This document shows, in pieces, positions 36,169 through 45,389 of a stretch of DNA of 64,000 nt. A program made the translations under genes and the position numbers. This DNA is from Pseudoxanthomonas sp. J31 (GTDB lineage: Bacteria > Pseudomonadota > Gammaproteobacteria > Xanthomonadales > Xanthomonadaceae): positions 248,001-312,000 of the forward strand of contig NZ_AZNZ01000004.1 of NCBI RefSeq assembly GCF_000510725.1, given 5' to 3'. The notes below the pieces were generated by a model. It searched no databases. It had not been told where the DNA came from and saw only the letters and a program-made list of their open reading frames with translations. How positions within the stretch are numbered: the first letter of the stretch is position 1; the number at the start of each line of letters is the position of its first letter.

Positions 36169-36182
36169 CGTTACCGCTACCA
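36169..36182 (-). promoter_or_regulatory. Operator-like site TGGTAGCGGTAACG upstream of GPH symporter
   Basis: Reads TGGTAGCGGTAACG on the minus strand, 89 bases before the symporter start. It shares TGGTAGCG and TAAC with the Xanthomonas xyl-box as I recall it (TGGTAGCGCTAACA) and TGGTAGCGGTA with the site at 39382. A xylose- or uronate-responsive LacI-type repressor is the likely reader, but none is encoded in the window. Confidence 0.6.
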
Positions 36183-36328
36183 TCGGGCTCGAAGCATACC
36201 CGAAAGGAAGGCTTGTGCCGGCCTGTCCGCGCAGGCATTGCTTGACCGCTCATGCGGCGCTTCCGCGCGGGCCTGGCGGACGCGCGCAAAAGCCTTGTTT
36301 CCAAGGGTTTTCCGCCCCCGGAAAGGAC
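36183..36328. other. Remainder of symporter/receptor intergenic region, no gene seen
   Basis: Together with the operator and hairpin listed separately this fills the 307 bases between the GPH symporter and the TonB receptor. I see no credible coding frame; a minus-strand open frame of 96 codons here has random-like composition. No clear -10/-35 pair could be fixed. Confidence 0.5.
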
Positions 36329-36365
36329 GCGGCCCACGCCGGCGCCGGAGCGCCGGGTGGGCCGC
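36329..36365 (-). terminator. Hairpin after TonB receptor gene
   Basis: Nine outer pairs (GCGGCCCAC/GTGGGCCGC) and seven inner pairs (CCGGCGC/GCGCCGG) separated by one bulged base, with a four-base loop, starting 23 bases after the receptor stop. Only a short T-rich stretch follows on the minus strand, so it may attenuate read-through into the symporter gene. Confidence 0.55.
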
Positions 36366-36387
36366 AATCCTTACTGCAGTGCAGCAA

Positions 36388-39261
36388 TCAGAACGTGCCG
36401 CGGATGCCCACGGTGACGGTCCGGCCCGGGTCGTACAGGTCGTTCACCGCGTTCGGGAACGCGAAGTACGAACGGCGCTCCTCGCCGGTCAGGTTCAGCA
36501 CGTTGAAGGTCAGCTGCGGCTGGGTCCTGATGTTCTTCAGCGTGTAGCTGGCCGACAGGTCGAGCTGGCCGCGGTCCTCGCCGTAGATCTGCGCGAACGG
36601 GATGCCCTGCTGGTTCGGGCCGGTGCCGGTGGCGCCCTCGGTCCAGGTGTAGGACAGGCGCACCGAGGCGACCTCGTTCTCCCAGTAGGCGGTGGCGTTC
36701 CACAGCGACGGGGCGACGCCGTAGACGTTGTTGGACAGCGCCTCCGCGTCGCGGCCCAGGGTCTTGATGTCCAGCTTGGTGTAGTTGGCCATGATGCCCA
36801 GGCCTTCCAGCACCACGCTCAGCGGCTGCACCCAGATCGCCTCCCAGCCGCGGATCTCCAGCTCGGCGTCGGCGTTGACCTGCTGCTGCACGTTGACCGT
36901 GGCCACGTCCGGGCCGCCGCGCGAGTTGATCGCCTGCTGCTGCGAGTCGACCAGGTCCTCGAACGGAATGCCCAGGCTGCGGAACGGACGGGTGGTCACG
37001 CCCTGGTAGGTGTAGCCCTCCACGCGCTTGTTGAAAAAGGTCAGGCCGACGAAGCCCTCGGCCCCGGTGTACCACTCGCCACCGATGTCGAAGTTGGTGG
37101 AGATGTACGGGGTCAGGTCCGGGTTGCCCTGGTTGGCCACCTGCGCCGAGATGTCGGTGAAGGTGGTCGCCGGCAGCATGGAGCTGGGGTTCGGGCGGGT
37201 CATGGTGCGCGAGGCCGAGGTGCGCAGCACCACGTTGTCGGCCACGTCCCAGGCGGCGCTGAACGAAGGCAGCCACTCGGAGTAGTCGCCGTCCAGGGTC
37301 TGCCAGAAGCGGTTGCCGCCGATGGTCACCGGGCCGCTGATCTCCTGGTCGGTGGTCACGTAGCGCACGCCGAAGTTGTAGCGCAGGCCGCGGTTCATGA
37401 TCTCCGACTCGCCGTTGACCATGACGTAGGCCGCCTTGGTGGTCTCGTCGAAGCCGCCGGTGGAGCCGCCGGTGTTCGGGCCGGCCGCCTCGTCCGCCGC
37501 GTCGCGGTACTGGGCGTAGTTGGTGTCGCGCATGAAGCGCTTGTAGTCCACCGAGACGAAGCCCGCCGGGCCCGGCACGATGTAGTCGGCCAGCCTGGCG
37601 TCGTCGACCAGGTCGAAGGCGTACGGCTGCCAGCCGCTGCCGGTGTCGCCGAAGCCCTGGATGCGGCGCTTGTTGTTGTCCCACGCCACGCCGAAGCTGA
37701 CGTTGTTGCGGTCGTCACCCAGCTGCAGGTCGGCGCGGAAGCCGCTGGTCTCGGTGACGCGCTTCTCGTTCTGGGCCCACACGCGGCCGCCCTCCCAGGT
37801 CCAGCCCAGGTTGGGGTCGTTGAGGTCGATGTCGGTGGTCCAGCTCGGGATGCTGCCGTTGTTGGTGTACTGCAGCGTGGTGAACGGCGAGTTGAACAGG
37901 ATCGTCGGCGACTCGCGGAACATCCAGCTGCGGCTGGCGTTGGCCTGCACGTCCAGCTTGATGTTCTGGTCGGCGCCGAACCAGAAGGTCGCGCCCGGGG
38001 TCACGTGCCAGTACTTGACGTCCTCGACGTACGGGCGCGCTTCCAGGAAGAACTGGGCGTTGGTGAAGGTGGCGCTGGTGACGACGTTGTTGGCGTCCAG
38101 CTGCATGTTCAGCGGGATCATCGCGCCGTTGCGGCCGACCAGGTTCATGTCCAGGCGCTGGTTGGTGCGGTGCGCCTCGGTGTACAGCACGTCGACGTAG
38201 GCCTCGACGGTCTCGTTCGGGCGCCACTGCACCGAACCGAGGAAGGCGTCGCGGTCGCGGTCGCCGGACATGTGCACCGGACGGCCCAGGCGCGGGATCA
38301 GCGCTTCGCCGATCTGGGCGGTGCTCAGGCCCGGGTTGTTGGCCTCCAGCCAGGCGGCGTCGATCGCCTGGCCCGGGGTCAGGCCGGCGGCGATGGTGGC
38401 GGCGTTGTTCGGCACCACGTCCGGGATGCGCCAACCGTTACCACCGGTGACATTGCACGGCTGGCCGAGGGCCGGGAAGGCGGCCGGGTCGCCGCCGCTG
38501 CCGCACTGGGCGTTGGTCAGGTTCGGGTTGGTCCAGCCGATGGTCTCGTAGCCCTCCACGCCCAGCTTGCCGCGCTGCGAGGTCACGCCGGCCAGCACGC
38601 CGAAGGTGCCGTCGGCGTTGGTCCAGGAGCCAATCAGGGTGCCGCGCGGGCTGGCCTTCTCGCTGTTGTCGTTGTAGTCGGCCTGCAGCGAGTAGGTCAG
38701 GTGGGTGCCCGGCATGTCGAACGGGCGCATGTTGCGCATGTCGATCACGCCGGCGGCGCCGCCTTCCGGCAGGTTCGCGGTCGGCGACTTGTAGACCGTC
38801 AGCTGGTTGAAGAACTCGGTCGGGAAGATGTTGAGGTCGACCTCGCGGTTCTGGTTGGTCGCATCCAGGCCGATCGAGGCGGTCGCCACCGAGGCGCCGT
38901 TGATGGTGGTCTTGGTGAAGCTGTTGGGCAGGCCGCGGATGGCGACGTTCAAGCCCTCGCCGTTGACGTCGCGGTTGAGCTGGATGCCGGGCACGCGCGA
39001 CAGCGACTCGGCGATGTTGGTGTCGGGGAACTTGCCGATGTCCTCGGCGAAGATCGAATCGGTGAAGCCGGTGGAGTCACGCTTGGCTTCGGTCGAGTAC
39101 TGCAGGCTCTGGCGGAAACCGCGCACGGTCACCGTGTCGAGCTGGACGGCCTGCTCATCCTGGCCGGCCTCGTTGTCCTGCGCGATGGCGCCGCCGCTGG
39201 CAAGCGCCAGGCACAGCAGGCCCAGGGCGCGCGACAGTTCTGTCTTGCAAGGCTTCTTCAC
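36388..39261 (-). CDS. TonB-dependent outer-membrane receptor (carbohydrate uptake type)
   Basis: 957 residues. A signal peptide (ALGLLCLALASGGAIA) is followed by a TonB-box-like LDTVTVRG at about residue 42. The plug domain includes ESLSRVPGIQLNRD and VAIRGLPNSFTKTTINGASV. A 22-strand barrel ends in the outer-membrane signal Phe (TVTVGIRGTF). Large receptors of this type in Xanthomonadaceae import plant oligosaccharides energised by TonB. Position between GPH/GH43 and ExuT/GH115/GH10 genes points to xylo- or glucuronoxylo-oligosaccharides. Several operator-like TGGTAGCG elements lie 90 to 160 bases upstream of its start. Confidence 0.95.
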   Translation of the reverse strand: MKKPCKTELSRALGLLCLALASGGAIAQDNEAGQDEQAVQLDTVTVRGFRQSLQYSTEAKRDSTGFTDSIFAEDIGKFPDTNIAESLSRVPGIQLNRDVNGEGLNVAIRGLPNSFTKTTINGASVATASIGLDATNQNREVDLNIFPTEFFNQLTVYKSPTANLPEGGAAGVIDMRNMRPFDMPGTHLTYSLQADYNDNSEKASPRGTLIGSWTNADGTFGVLAGVTSQRGKLGVEGYETIGWTNPNLTNAQCGSGGDPAAFPALGQPCNVTGGNGWRIPDVVPNNAATIAAGLTPGQAIDAAWLEANNPGLSTAQIGEALIPRLGRPVHMSGDRDRDAFLGSVQWRPNETVEAYVDVLYTEAHRTNQRLDMNLVGRNGAMIPLNMQLDANNVVTSATFTNAQFFLEARPYVEDVKYWHVTPGATFWFGADQNIKLDVQANASRSWMFRESPTILFNSPFTTLQYTNNGSIPSWTTDIDLNDPNLGWTWEGGRVWAQNEKRVTETSGFRADLQLGDDRNNVSFGVAWDNNKRRIQGFGDTGSGWQPYAFDLVDDARLADYIVPGPAGFVSVDYKRFMRDTNYAQYRDAADEAAGPNTGGSTGGFDETTKAAYVMVNGESEIMNRGLRYNFGVRYVTTDQEISGPVTIGGNRFWQTLDGDYSEWLPSFSAAWDVADNVVLRTSASRTMTRPNPSSMLPATTFTDISAQVANQGNPDLTPYISTNFDIGGEWYTGAEGFVGLTFFNKRVEGYTYQGVTTRPFRSLGIPFEDLVDSQQQAINSRGGPDVATVNVQQQVNADAELEIRGWEAIWVQPLSVVLEGLGIMANYTKLDIKTLGRDAEALSNNVYGVAPSLWNATAYWENEVASVRLSYTWTEGATGTGPNQQGIPFAQIYGEDRGQLDLSASYTLKNIRTQPQLTFNVLNLTGEERRSYFAFPNAVNDLYDPGRTVTVGIRGTF

Positions 39262-39350
39262 CGTACTCCCTCCCGTTTCTGGTGGCCGGCGGCGCGACTC
39301 AAGGGGGTGCCGCAGTCCACCGGTGTCTTTCGCTGATTGGTATGTGGGTT

Positions 39351-39422
39351 CCGCTACCGGGCGATATCAGTTTGAAATCGATGATACCGCTACCATGAGC
39401 GGCGGCGATGGTAGCGCCCGCT
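39351..39422. promoter_or_regulatory. Cluster of TGGTAGCG operator-like elements
   Basis: Three related elements in 72 bases upstream of the TonB receptor: GGTAGCGG on the minus strand (39351-39358), a full TGGTAGCGGTATCA on the minus strand (39382-39395) and TGGTAGCGC on the plus strand (39409-39417). The central site is quasi-palindromic. They resemble the Xanthomonas xyl-box. Regulation of the receptor by a LacI-type repressor is inferred. Confidence 0.6.
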
Positions 39423-39582
39423 GAAGACCGTACGCAAGCGCGTGTTGGCTGAATGCGCGGATGTTGCAGCGCACGACGAAAAGCGCTGTTTTTCAAGGGA
39501 CTTTTGCGGGCTCGGGATGACAGCGCTGACATCCCTGTTTTTGCGGCCGGATGCCTTGGTGATGGTTATCCCGCTGTGTTAA

Positions 39583-39596
39583 TGATACCGATATCA
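39583..39596. promoter_or_regulatory. Operator-like palindrome TGATACCGATATCA upstream of ExuT gene
   Basis: Near-perfect 14-bp inverted repeat with TGATA/TATCA arms, 93 bases upstream of the hexuronate transporter start. It shares the TATCA half-site with the 39382 site on the other side of the divergent region. It may control the GH115-GH10 arm. Confidence 0.55.
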
Positions 39597-39688
39597 ATGC
39601 GGTTCACTTTCGCGGGAGGGTTTATGCTGCGCTGCAGTAAAAGACATTTTGTGTTGCGTTGCAGCAGCGCGGTGCGCGGAGGTAACCG

Positions 39689-40984
39689 GTGAACAAGGCC
39701 AGCCCGGCCGCCGCCGGATCCATCGGTCGCTACCGCTGGCGCGTGTGCGCCATGCTGCTGGCGGCGACCACCATCAACTACATCGACCGCCAGGTGCTGG
39801 GCGTGCTGGCGCCGTTCCTGCAGCACGAGATCGGCTGGAGCGAGCTGGAGTACGGCTACATCGTCATCGCCTTCCAGGCCGCCTACGCGATCGGCCTGCT
39901 GTGCGCCGGCGCGGTGATCGACCGCTTCGGCACCCGCATCGGCTACGCGCTGGCGATCAGCATCTGGTCGCTGGCGGCAATGGGCCACGCGCTGGCGGCC
40001 AGCGTGCTCGGCTTCATCGTCGCGCGCTTCGCGCTGGGCCTGGGCGAGGCCGGCAACTTCCCGGCCGCGGTCAAGACCGTGGCCGAGTGGTTCCCCAAGC
40101 GCGAGCGCGCGTTCGCGGTGGGCATCTTCAACGCCGGCTCCAACATCGGCGCGATCGCCGCGCCACTGATGGTGCCGGTGGTGGCCGTGGCCTGGGGCTG
40201 GCAGGCGGCGTTCCTGTGCACCGGCGTGCTCAGCGCGACCTGGCTGGCGGTGTGGCTGGCGCGCTACCGCAGTCCGGAACAGCACCCGAAGCTGTCGCCG
40301 GCCGAGCTGGCGCACATCCGCTCCGACCCGCCGGAGTCCACGGTCAAGGTGCCGTGGCTGCGGCTGCTGCGCCACCGCCAGGCCTGGTCGTTCGTGGCCG
40401 CCAAGTTCATCACCGACCCGGTGTGGTGGCTGTTCCTGTTCTGGCTGGGCAAGTTCCTCGCCTCCAAGTACGGATTGTCGCTGGCCAAGATCGGCCCGCC
40501 GATGATCGTGGTGTACCTGATGGCCGATTTCGGCAGCATCGCCGGCGGCTGGCTGGCCGGGTGCTTCGTGCGCCTGGGCTGGAACCTCAACCGCGCGCGC
40601 AAGGGCGCGATGCTTGTGTGCGCGCTGTGCGTGGCGCCGGTGGCGCTGGTGACCCAGGTCGACAACCTGTGGCTGGCGGTGGGCCTGATCGGCCTGGCCA
40701 TGGCCGGCCACCAGGGCTGGTCGGCCAACGTGCTCACCCTGCCCTCGGACATGTTCCCGCGCCAGACCGTGGCCTCGGTGGTGGGCATCGGCGGCTTCGC
40801 CGGCGCGGTGGGTGGCATGGCCATGTCGCTGTTCACCGGCGCGCAACTGCAGTCCACCGGCAGCTACGGCACGATCTTCCTGATCGCGGGCTCGGCCTAC
40901 GTGGTCGCGCTGCTGGTGGTGCACCTGCTGGCGCCGCGCCTGGAACCGGCCCGTTTCGAACTCCCGCGCGCGCCCGGCTCCTGA
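39689..40984 (+). CDS. MFS hexuronate transporter (ExuT family)
   Basis: 431 residues with about 12 membrane helices. The anion:cation symporter/ExuT signature appears as TTINYIDRQVLGVLAPFLQ. The helix 4 pattern is RFALGLGEAGNFPAAVKTVAEWFPKRERA, and GWSANVLTLPSDMFPRQTVASVVG lies in the C-terminal half. Such carriers take up glucuronate or galacturonate with protons. It starts with GTG and heads a plus-strand operon with GH115 and glucuronate isomerase, so import of glucuronic acid released by GH115 is the natural role. Confidence 0.92.
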   Translation: MNKASPAAAGSIGRYRWRVCAMLLAATTINYIDRQVLGVLAPFLQHEIGWSELEYGYIVIAFQAAYAIGLLCAGAVIDRFGTRIGYALAISIWSLAAMGHALAASVLGFIVARFALGLGEAGNFPAAVKTVAEWFPKRERAFAVGIFNAGSNIGAIAAPLMVPVVAVAWGWQAAFLCTGVLSATWLAVWLARYRSPEQHPKLSPAELAHIRSDPPESTVKVPWLRLLRHRQAWSFVAAKFITDPVWWLFLFWLGKFLASKYGLSLAKIGPPMIVVYLMADFGSIAGGWLAGCFVRLGWNLNRARKGAMLVCALCVAPVALVTQVDNLWLAVGLIGLAMAGHQGWSANVLTLPSDMFPRQTVASVVGIGGFAGAVGGMAMSLFTGAQLQSTGSYGTIFLIAGSAYVVALLVVHLLAPRLEPARFELPRAPGS

Positions 40985-41060
40985 GCCGGCGCGTGCCCCA
41001 CTGACGCCGCGACCGGTGCCACGTGCGCCGGCCGCGGCCGCCGATGCGAGAGAGACGTTG

Positions 41061-43922
41061 ATGACCAAGCGACACCTTGCCCTGCTGCTGGGCGCCGTGC
41101 TCCTGATCCCGGGCGCGGTGCTCGCGCGCCAGGACTGCCGCGCCCCGGCCGCGGTGTGCGAAGCCCGCAGCGCCGGCAGCCTGCCGCTGATCGAGCGCGG
41201 CACCCCGCTACCGGTGCTGGTGGACGAGGGCGACTTCGAGGCAGTGAAGCTGGCCGCCGAGGCGCTGCGCGGCGACCTGGCGGCGGTCGCGGGGCGGCCG
41301 GCGGCGGTGGCCGCCACGCCGAAGCTGGCGATCATCGCCGGCACCCTGGGCCGCAGCCCGCGGGTCGATCGCATCGTCCGCGAACACCGGATTGATACCG
41401 GTGGCGTAAGCGGCGTGTGGGAGGCCTACCTGCTGCAGGTGGTGGAGCGGCCGGAGCCGGGCATCGAGCGCGCCCTGCTGGTGGCCGGCGCCGACCGCCG
41501 CGGCACCGCCTACGGCCTGTACGAGCTGTCGCGCCGGATCGGCGTCTCGCCCTGGACCTGGTGGGCCGACGTGCCGCCGCCCAGGCGCGCCAGCCTGCAC
41601 GTCGCGCCGGGCCGCTTCGTCGACGCGCCCAAGGTGCGCTACCGCGGCATCTTCATCAACGACGAGGACCCGGCCCTGGGCGGCTGGAGCAAGGCGACCT
41701 TCGGCGGCACCAACCACCAGTTCTACGAGCGCGTGTTCCAGCTGGTCATGCGCCACAAGGCCAACTTCCTGTGGCCGGCGATGTGGCTGCCGCGCGCGTT
41801 CTACGACGACGATCCAAAGAATGCGGAAGTCGCCGACGCCTACGGCGTGGTGATCGGCACCAGCCACCACGAGCCGATGATGCGCGCGCACGACGAGTGG
41901 TCGCGCTACGGCAAGGGCCCGTGGGACTACCGCCGCAACGCGCAGGTGCTGCAGGAGTTCTGGCGCGGCGGCGTGGAGCGCCTGCAGGGACGCGAGGCGG
42001 TCGTCACCCTGGGCATGCGCGGCGACGGCGACGAGCCGATGAGCGAGGAGACCGCCACCGCGCTGCTGGAGCAGATCGTGGCCGACCAGCGCCGGATCAT
42101 CGGCGAGGCCACCGGCAAGCCGGTGGAGCAGGTGCCGCAGGTGTGGGCGCTGTACAAGGAAGTGCAGGACTACTACGACAAGGGCATGCGCGTGCCCGAC
42201 GACGTCACCCTGCTGTTCGCCGACGACAACTGGGGCAACATCCGCCGCCTGCCCGACCCGGCCGACAAGCGCCCCGGCGGCTACGGCGTGTACTACCACT
42301 TCGACTACGTCGGCGGCCCGCGCAACTACAAGTGGCTCAACACCACCCAGGTCGAACGCGCCTGGGAACAGATGCGCCTGGCCTGGGCCCACGGCGTGGA
42401 GCGGCTGTGGGTGGTCAACGTCGGCGACATCAAGCCGCAGGAACTGCCGATCAGCGCCTTCCTCGACCAGGCCTGGGATCCGGACGCGGCCGACCTGGAA
42501 TGGATCAGGACCTACCCGGCGCGCTGGGCGGCCGAGCAGTTCGGCCCGGCGCATGCGCAGGCCATCGGTGACATCCTCACCCGCTATACCCGGCTCAACG
42601 CGCGGCGCAAGCCGGAACTGATCGACGCCGCCACCTGGAGCCTGGTCCACGACCGCGAGGCCGGGCGCGTGCTGTCCGAATGGGATGCGCTGGTGGCGCA
42701 GGTGCAGGCACTGGCGCCGAAGATCCCGGCCAGCCATCGCGACGCTTGGTACCAGCTGGTCGAATACCCGGTGCTGGCCAGCGCCAACCTCAACCACCTG
42801 CACGTGGCGGTGGCGCGCAACCGGCTCTACGCCGCCCAGGGCCGCGCTTCGGCCAATGCCTGGGCCGAACAGGCACGCAAGCTGTTCGCCCGCGACGCCG
42901 AGCTGCAGCGCGTGTACGAGCAGGAGATCGCCGGCGGCAAGTGGATCCACATGATGAGCCAGCCGCGGATCGGCTATACCCACTGGCAGTCGCCGCCGCG
43001 CAACATCCTGCCGGCGCTGGCCAGCGTCGACGCGCCGGAAAAGGGCGTGACCGGCGTGGCGGTGGAAGGCGATCCGCTGGCCTACCCCGCCCTGCTCAAG
43101 GCCCCGCGCCTGCCGGAGCTGGATCCGGTCGCCGCCCCGACCCGCGAGGTGGTGGTGTTCAACCGCGGCCAGGCGCCGATCGCCTTCACCGCCACCAGCC
43201 GCGCGCCGTGGCTGAAGGTTTCCCCGGCTTCCGGCGAAGTGGCCGACGAGCAGCCGCTCAAGCTGGAAATCGACTGGGATGCCCTGCCGGAAGGCCGCCA
43301 CGAGGGCGTGGTCTACATCCGTGGCCAGGACTGGACCGAAGTCTACGTAACCGTGCCGGTGCACAAGCCGCCGCAGCATCGCGGCGCGCGCGGCTTCGTC
43401 GAGGGCGACGGCGTGGTGGCGATCGAGGCCGAGCACTACGCGCGCGCGGTGCCGCCGCCCGGCGGGCGGTGGCAGGTGATCCCCAACCTGGGCCGCACCC
43501 TGTCGGCGGTCGCCGCCTGGCCGGCCACCGGCGAACCGCTGGTGCCCGGCGGCGACGGCGCGCGCCTGGAATACCCGGTGGTGATGCACGAGGACGGCGA
43601 GGTCGAGCTGCGCGTGCTGGTCTCGCCGACCCTGGACGTGCGCAACCGCGGCGGCCTGCGCTACGCGGTCTCGGTCAACGACGAGCCGCCGCAACTGGTC
43701 AACATCCGCCTGGATCCCAGCCCCGGCGATCCGGACTTCACCGCCTGGGAAGCGGCGGTGATCGACAACGTGCACGTGGCCCGTTCCCGCCACCGCGTGC
43801 ACGCCGGCGCCAACACGGTGAAGCTGTGGCTGGTCGATCCTGCGCTGGTGTTCCAGCGCATCGAGCTGGCGCGCCGGCCCATCCCCACCACCCTCGGACC
43901 CGCGGAAAGCGCGCGCCGCTGA
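41061..43922 (+). CDS. Secreted GH115 xylan alpha-1,2-glucuronidase
   Basis: 953 residues. A signal peptide is evident (LALLLGAVLLIPGAVLA). The N-terminal domain has ADRRGTAYGLYELSRRIGVSPWTWWADVPP; the catalytic core shows YRGIFINDEDPALGGWS, MRHKANFLWPAMWLPRAFYDDD, GTSHHEPMMRAHDEW and VTLGMRGDGDEPMSEET, all typical of GH115. A C-terminal beta-rich region (from about residue 690) may bind carbohydrate. GH115 enzymes remove (4-O-methyl-)glucuronate from internal as well as terminal xylose residues of xylan, unlike GH67. The next gene, uxaC, metabolises the released glucuronate. The ATG at 41061 fits the signal peptide. Confidence 0.94.
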   Translation: MTKRHLALLLGAVLLIPGAVLARQDCRAPAAVCEARSAGSLPLIERGTPLPVLVDEGDFEAVKLAAEALRGDLAAVAGRPAAVAATPKLAIIAGTLGRSPRVDRIVREHRIDTGGVSGVWEAYLLQVVERPEPGIERALLVAGADRRGTAYGLYELSRRIGVSPWTWWADVPPPRRASLHVAPGRFVDAPKVRYRGIFINDEDPALGGWSKATFGGTNHQFYERVFQLVMRHKANFLWPAMWLPRAFYDDDPKNAEVADAYGVVIGTSHHEPMMRAHDEWSRYGKGPWDYRRNAQVLQEFWRGGVERLQGREAVVTLGMRGDGDEPMSEETATALLEQIVADQRRIIGEATGKPVEQVPQVWALYKEVQDYYDKGMRVPDDVTLLFADDNWGNIRRLPDPADKRPGGYGVYYHFDYVGGPRNYKWLNTTQVERAWEQMRLAWAHGVERLWVVNVGDIKPQELPISAFLDQAWDPDAADLEWIRTYPARWAAEQFGPAHAQAIGDILTRYTRLNARRKPELIDAATWSLVHDREAGRVLSEWDALVAQVQALAPKIPASHRDAWYQLVEYPVLASANLNHLHVAVARNRLYAAQGRASANAWAEQARKLFARDAELQRVYEQEIAGGKWIHMMSQPRIGYTHWQSPPRNILPALASVDAPEKGVTGVAVEGDPLAYPALLKAPRLPELDPVAAPTREVVVFNRGQAPIAFTATSRAPWLKVSPASGEVADEQPLKLEIDWDALPEGRHEGVVYIRGQDWTEVYVTVPVHKPPQHRGARGFVEGDGVVAIEAEHYARAVPPPGGRWQVIPNLGRTLSAVAAWPATGEPLVPGGDGARLEYPVVMHEDGEVELRVLVSPTLDVRNRGGLRYAVSVNDEPPQLVNIRLDPSPGDPDFTAWEAAVIDNVHVARSRHRVHAGANTVKLWLVDPALVFQRIELARRPIPTTLGPAESARR

Positions 43923-43964
43923 CGGCGCGCGTCCTCCACCCACCCGCATCGACACGGAAGATCC

Positions 43965-45389
43965 ATGAGCACCACCGGCCGCCCGCTGCACCTGCACGAA
44001 GACCGCCTGTTCCCCTCCGATCCGACCCAGCGCGCGATCGCGCGCCGCCTGTATTCGCAGGTCGAGGGGCTGCCGATCATCAGCCCGCACGGGCATACCG
44101 ACCCGGCCTGGTTCGCCGGCAACGCCAGCTTCGCCAACGCCACCGAGCTGCTGCTGGTGCCGGACCACTACGTGTTCCGCATGCTCTACAGCCAGGGCAT
44201 CGGCCTGGACGCGTTGGGCATCCCCCGCGCCGACGGCAGCCGCGCCGCGGTCGACCCGCGCGAGGCCTGGCGCCTGTTCGCGCGCAACTTCCACCTGTTC
44301 CGCGGCACGCCCTCCTCGCTGTGGCTCAACCACGTGTTCCACGAGGTGTTCGGCCTGCGCGTGCGCCTGGACGCCGGTACCGCCGACCACTACTACGACA
44401 CCATCACCGCCGCGCTGCAGGACGAGGCCTTCCGCCCGCGCGCCCTGTTCGAGCGTTTCGACATCGAGGTGATCGCCACCACCGAGGGGCCGCTGGACCC
44501 GCTGGTCCACCACCAGGCGATCCGCGACAGCGGCTGGAAGGGCAAGGTGGTGACCGCCTACCGCCCCGACGAGGTGGTCGATCCCGAGCACGAGGCGTTC
44601 GCCGCCGCGCTGGAACGCTTCGGCGCGATCACCGGCGAGGACGTGTACAGCTGGGACGGCTACCTGCGCGCGCACCGCAACCGCCGCGCCTTCTTCAGGT
44701 CGCTGGGCGCGACCTCGACCGACCACGGCCACGAGAGCGCGCTGACCGCGGACCTGTCGCGGGCCGAGGCCGAACGCCTGTTCGCGAAGATCCTCAAGGG
44801 CGGCTTCTCGCGCGAGGAAGCGGCGCTGTTCCGCGGCCAGGTGCTGACCGAGATGGCGGCCATGAGCCTGGACGATGGCCTGGTGATGCAGCTGCACCCG
44901 GGCTGCTACCGCAACCACAACCCGCTGCTGTTCGCCCGCCACGGCCGCAACGTCGGTGCCGACCTGCCGCTGGCCACCGACTACGTGCACGCGCTCAAGC
45001 CGCTGCTGGACCGCTTCGGCAACGAGCCCGGCTTCACCTTCATCCTGTTCACCCTGGACGAAAGCACCTATTCGCGCGAGCTGGGGCCGATGGCCGGCCA
45101 CTATCCATGCCTCTACCTGGGCCCGGCGTGGTGGTTCCACGATTCGCCCGAGGGCATGTGGCGCTTCCGCGAGCAGACCCTCAGCACGGCCGGCTTCTAC
45201 AACACCGTCGGCTTCAACGACGACACCCGCGCCTTCCTTTCCATCCCCGCGCGCCACGACGTCGCCCGCCGCATCGACTGCGCGGTGCTGGCGAAGCTGG
45301 TCGCCGAACACCGCATGGAAGAGGACGAGGCCGCCGAGGTGGTCCGCGACCTCGCCTACCGCCTGCCCAAGGAGGCCTACCGCCTGTGA
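43965..45389 (+). CDS. uxaC: Glucuronate isomerase
   Basis: 474 residues. It converts D-glucuronate to D-fructuronate (or galacturonate to tagaturonate) in the cytoplasm. The amidohydrolase-fold metal site appears early as IISPHGHTDPAWF; further landmarks are FATTEGPL-like ATTEGPLDPLVHHQ and QLHPGCYRNHNP. The length is standard. It lies 42 bases after GH115 and its stop overlaps the GTG start of the GH2 gene. The next pathway step, fructuronate reductase, is encoded at 61.1-62.6 kb. Confidence 0.96.
   Translation: MSTTGRPLHLHEDRLFPSDPTQRAIARRLYSQVEGLPIISPHGHTDPAWFAGNASFANATELLLVPDHYVFRMLYSQGIGLDALGIPRADGSRAAVDPREAWRLFARNFHLFRGTPSSLWLNHVFHEVFGLRVRLDAGTADHYYDTITAALQDEAFRPRALFERFDIEVIATTEGPLDPLVHHQAIRDSGWKGKVVTAYRPDEVVDPEHEAFAAALERFGAITGEDVYSWDGYLRAHRNRRAFFRSLGATSTDHGHESALTADLSRAEAERLFAKILKGGFSREEAALFRGQVLTEMAAMSLDDGLVMQLHPGCYRNHNPLLFARHGRNVGADLPLATDYVHALKPLLDRFGNEPGFTFILFTLDESTYSRELGPMAGHYPCLYLGPAWWFHDSPEGMWRFREQTLSTAGFYNTVGFNDDTRAFLSIPARHDVARRIDCAVLAKLVAEHRMEEDEAAEVVRDLAYRLPKEAYRL

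Noticed and set aside
36077-36367. Minus-strand 96-codon frame between the symporter and TonB receptor
   Set aside because: No ribosome-binding site, no homology, and it spans the operator-like site and the hairpin.
41393-41402. TGATACCGGT inside GH115 as an operator
   Set aside because: Only a half-site, inside coding sequence, and explained by the codons of the HRIDTGG segment.
41208-45311. Very long minus-strand open frame antisense to GH115 and uxaC
   Set aside because: GC-rich coding DNA commonly leaves an antisense frame open; the translation is His/Val/Gly/Arg-rich low-complexity with no family features, while the plus strand encodes two well-recognised enzymes.
42680-45385. Apparent extension of the GH2 frame upstream into GH115 and uxaC
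   Set aside because: The upstream part is out of frame with the genuine genes and Arg/Ala/Gly-rich; the real GH2 begins at the GTG overlapping the uxaC stop and is followed by a signal peptide.
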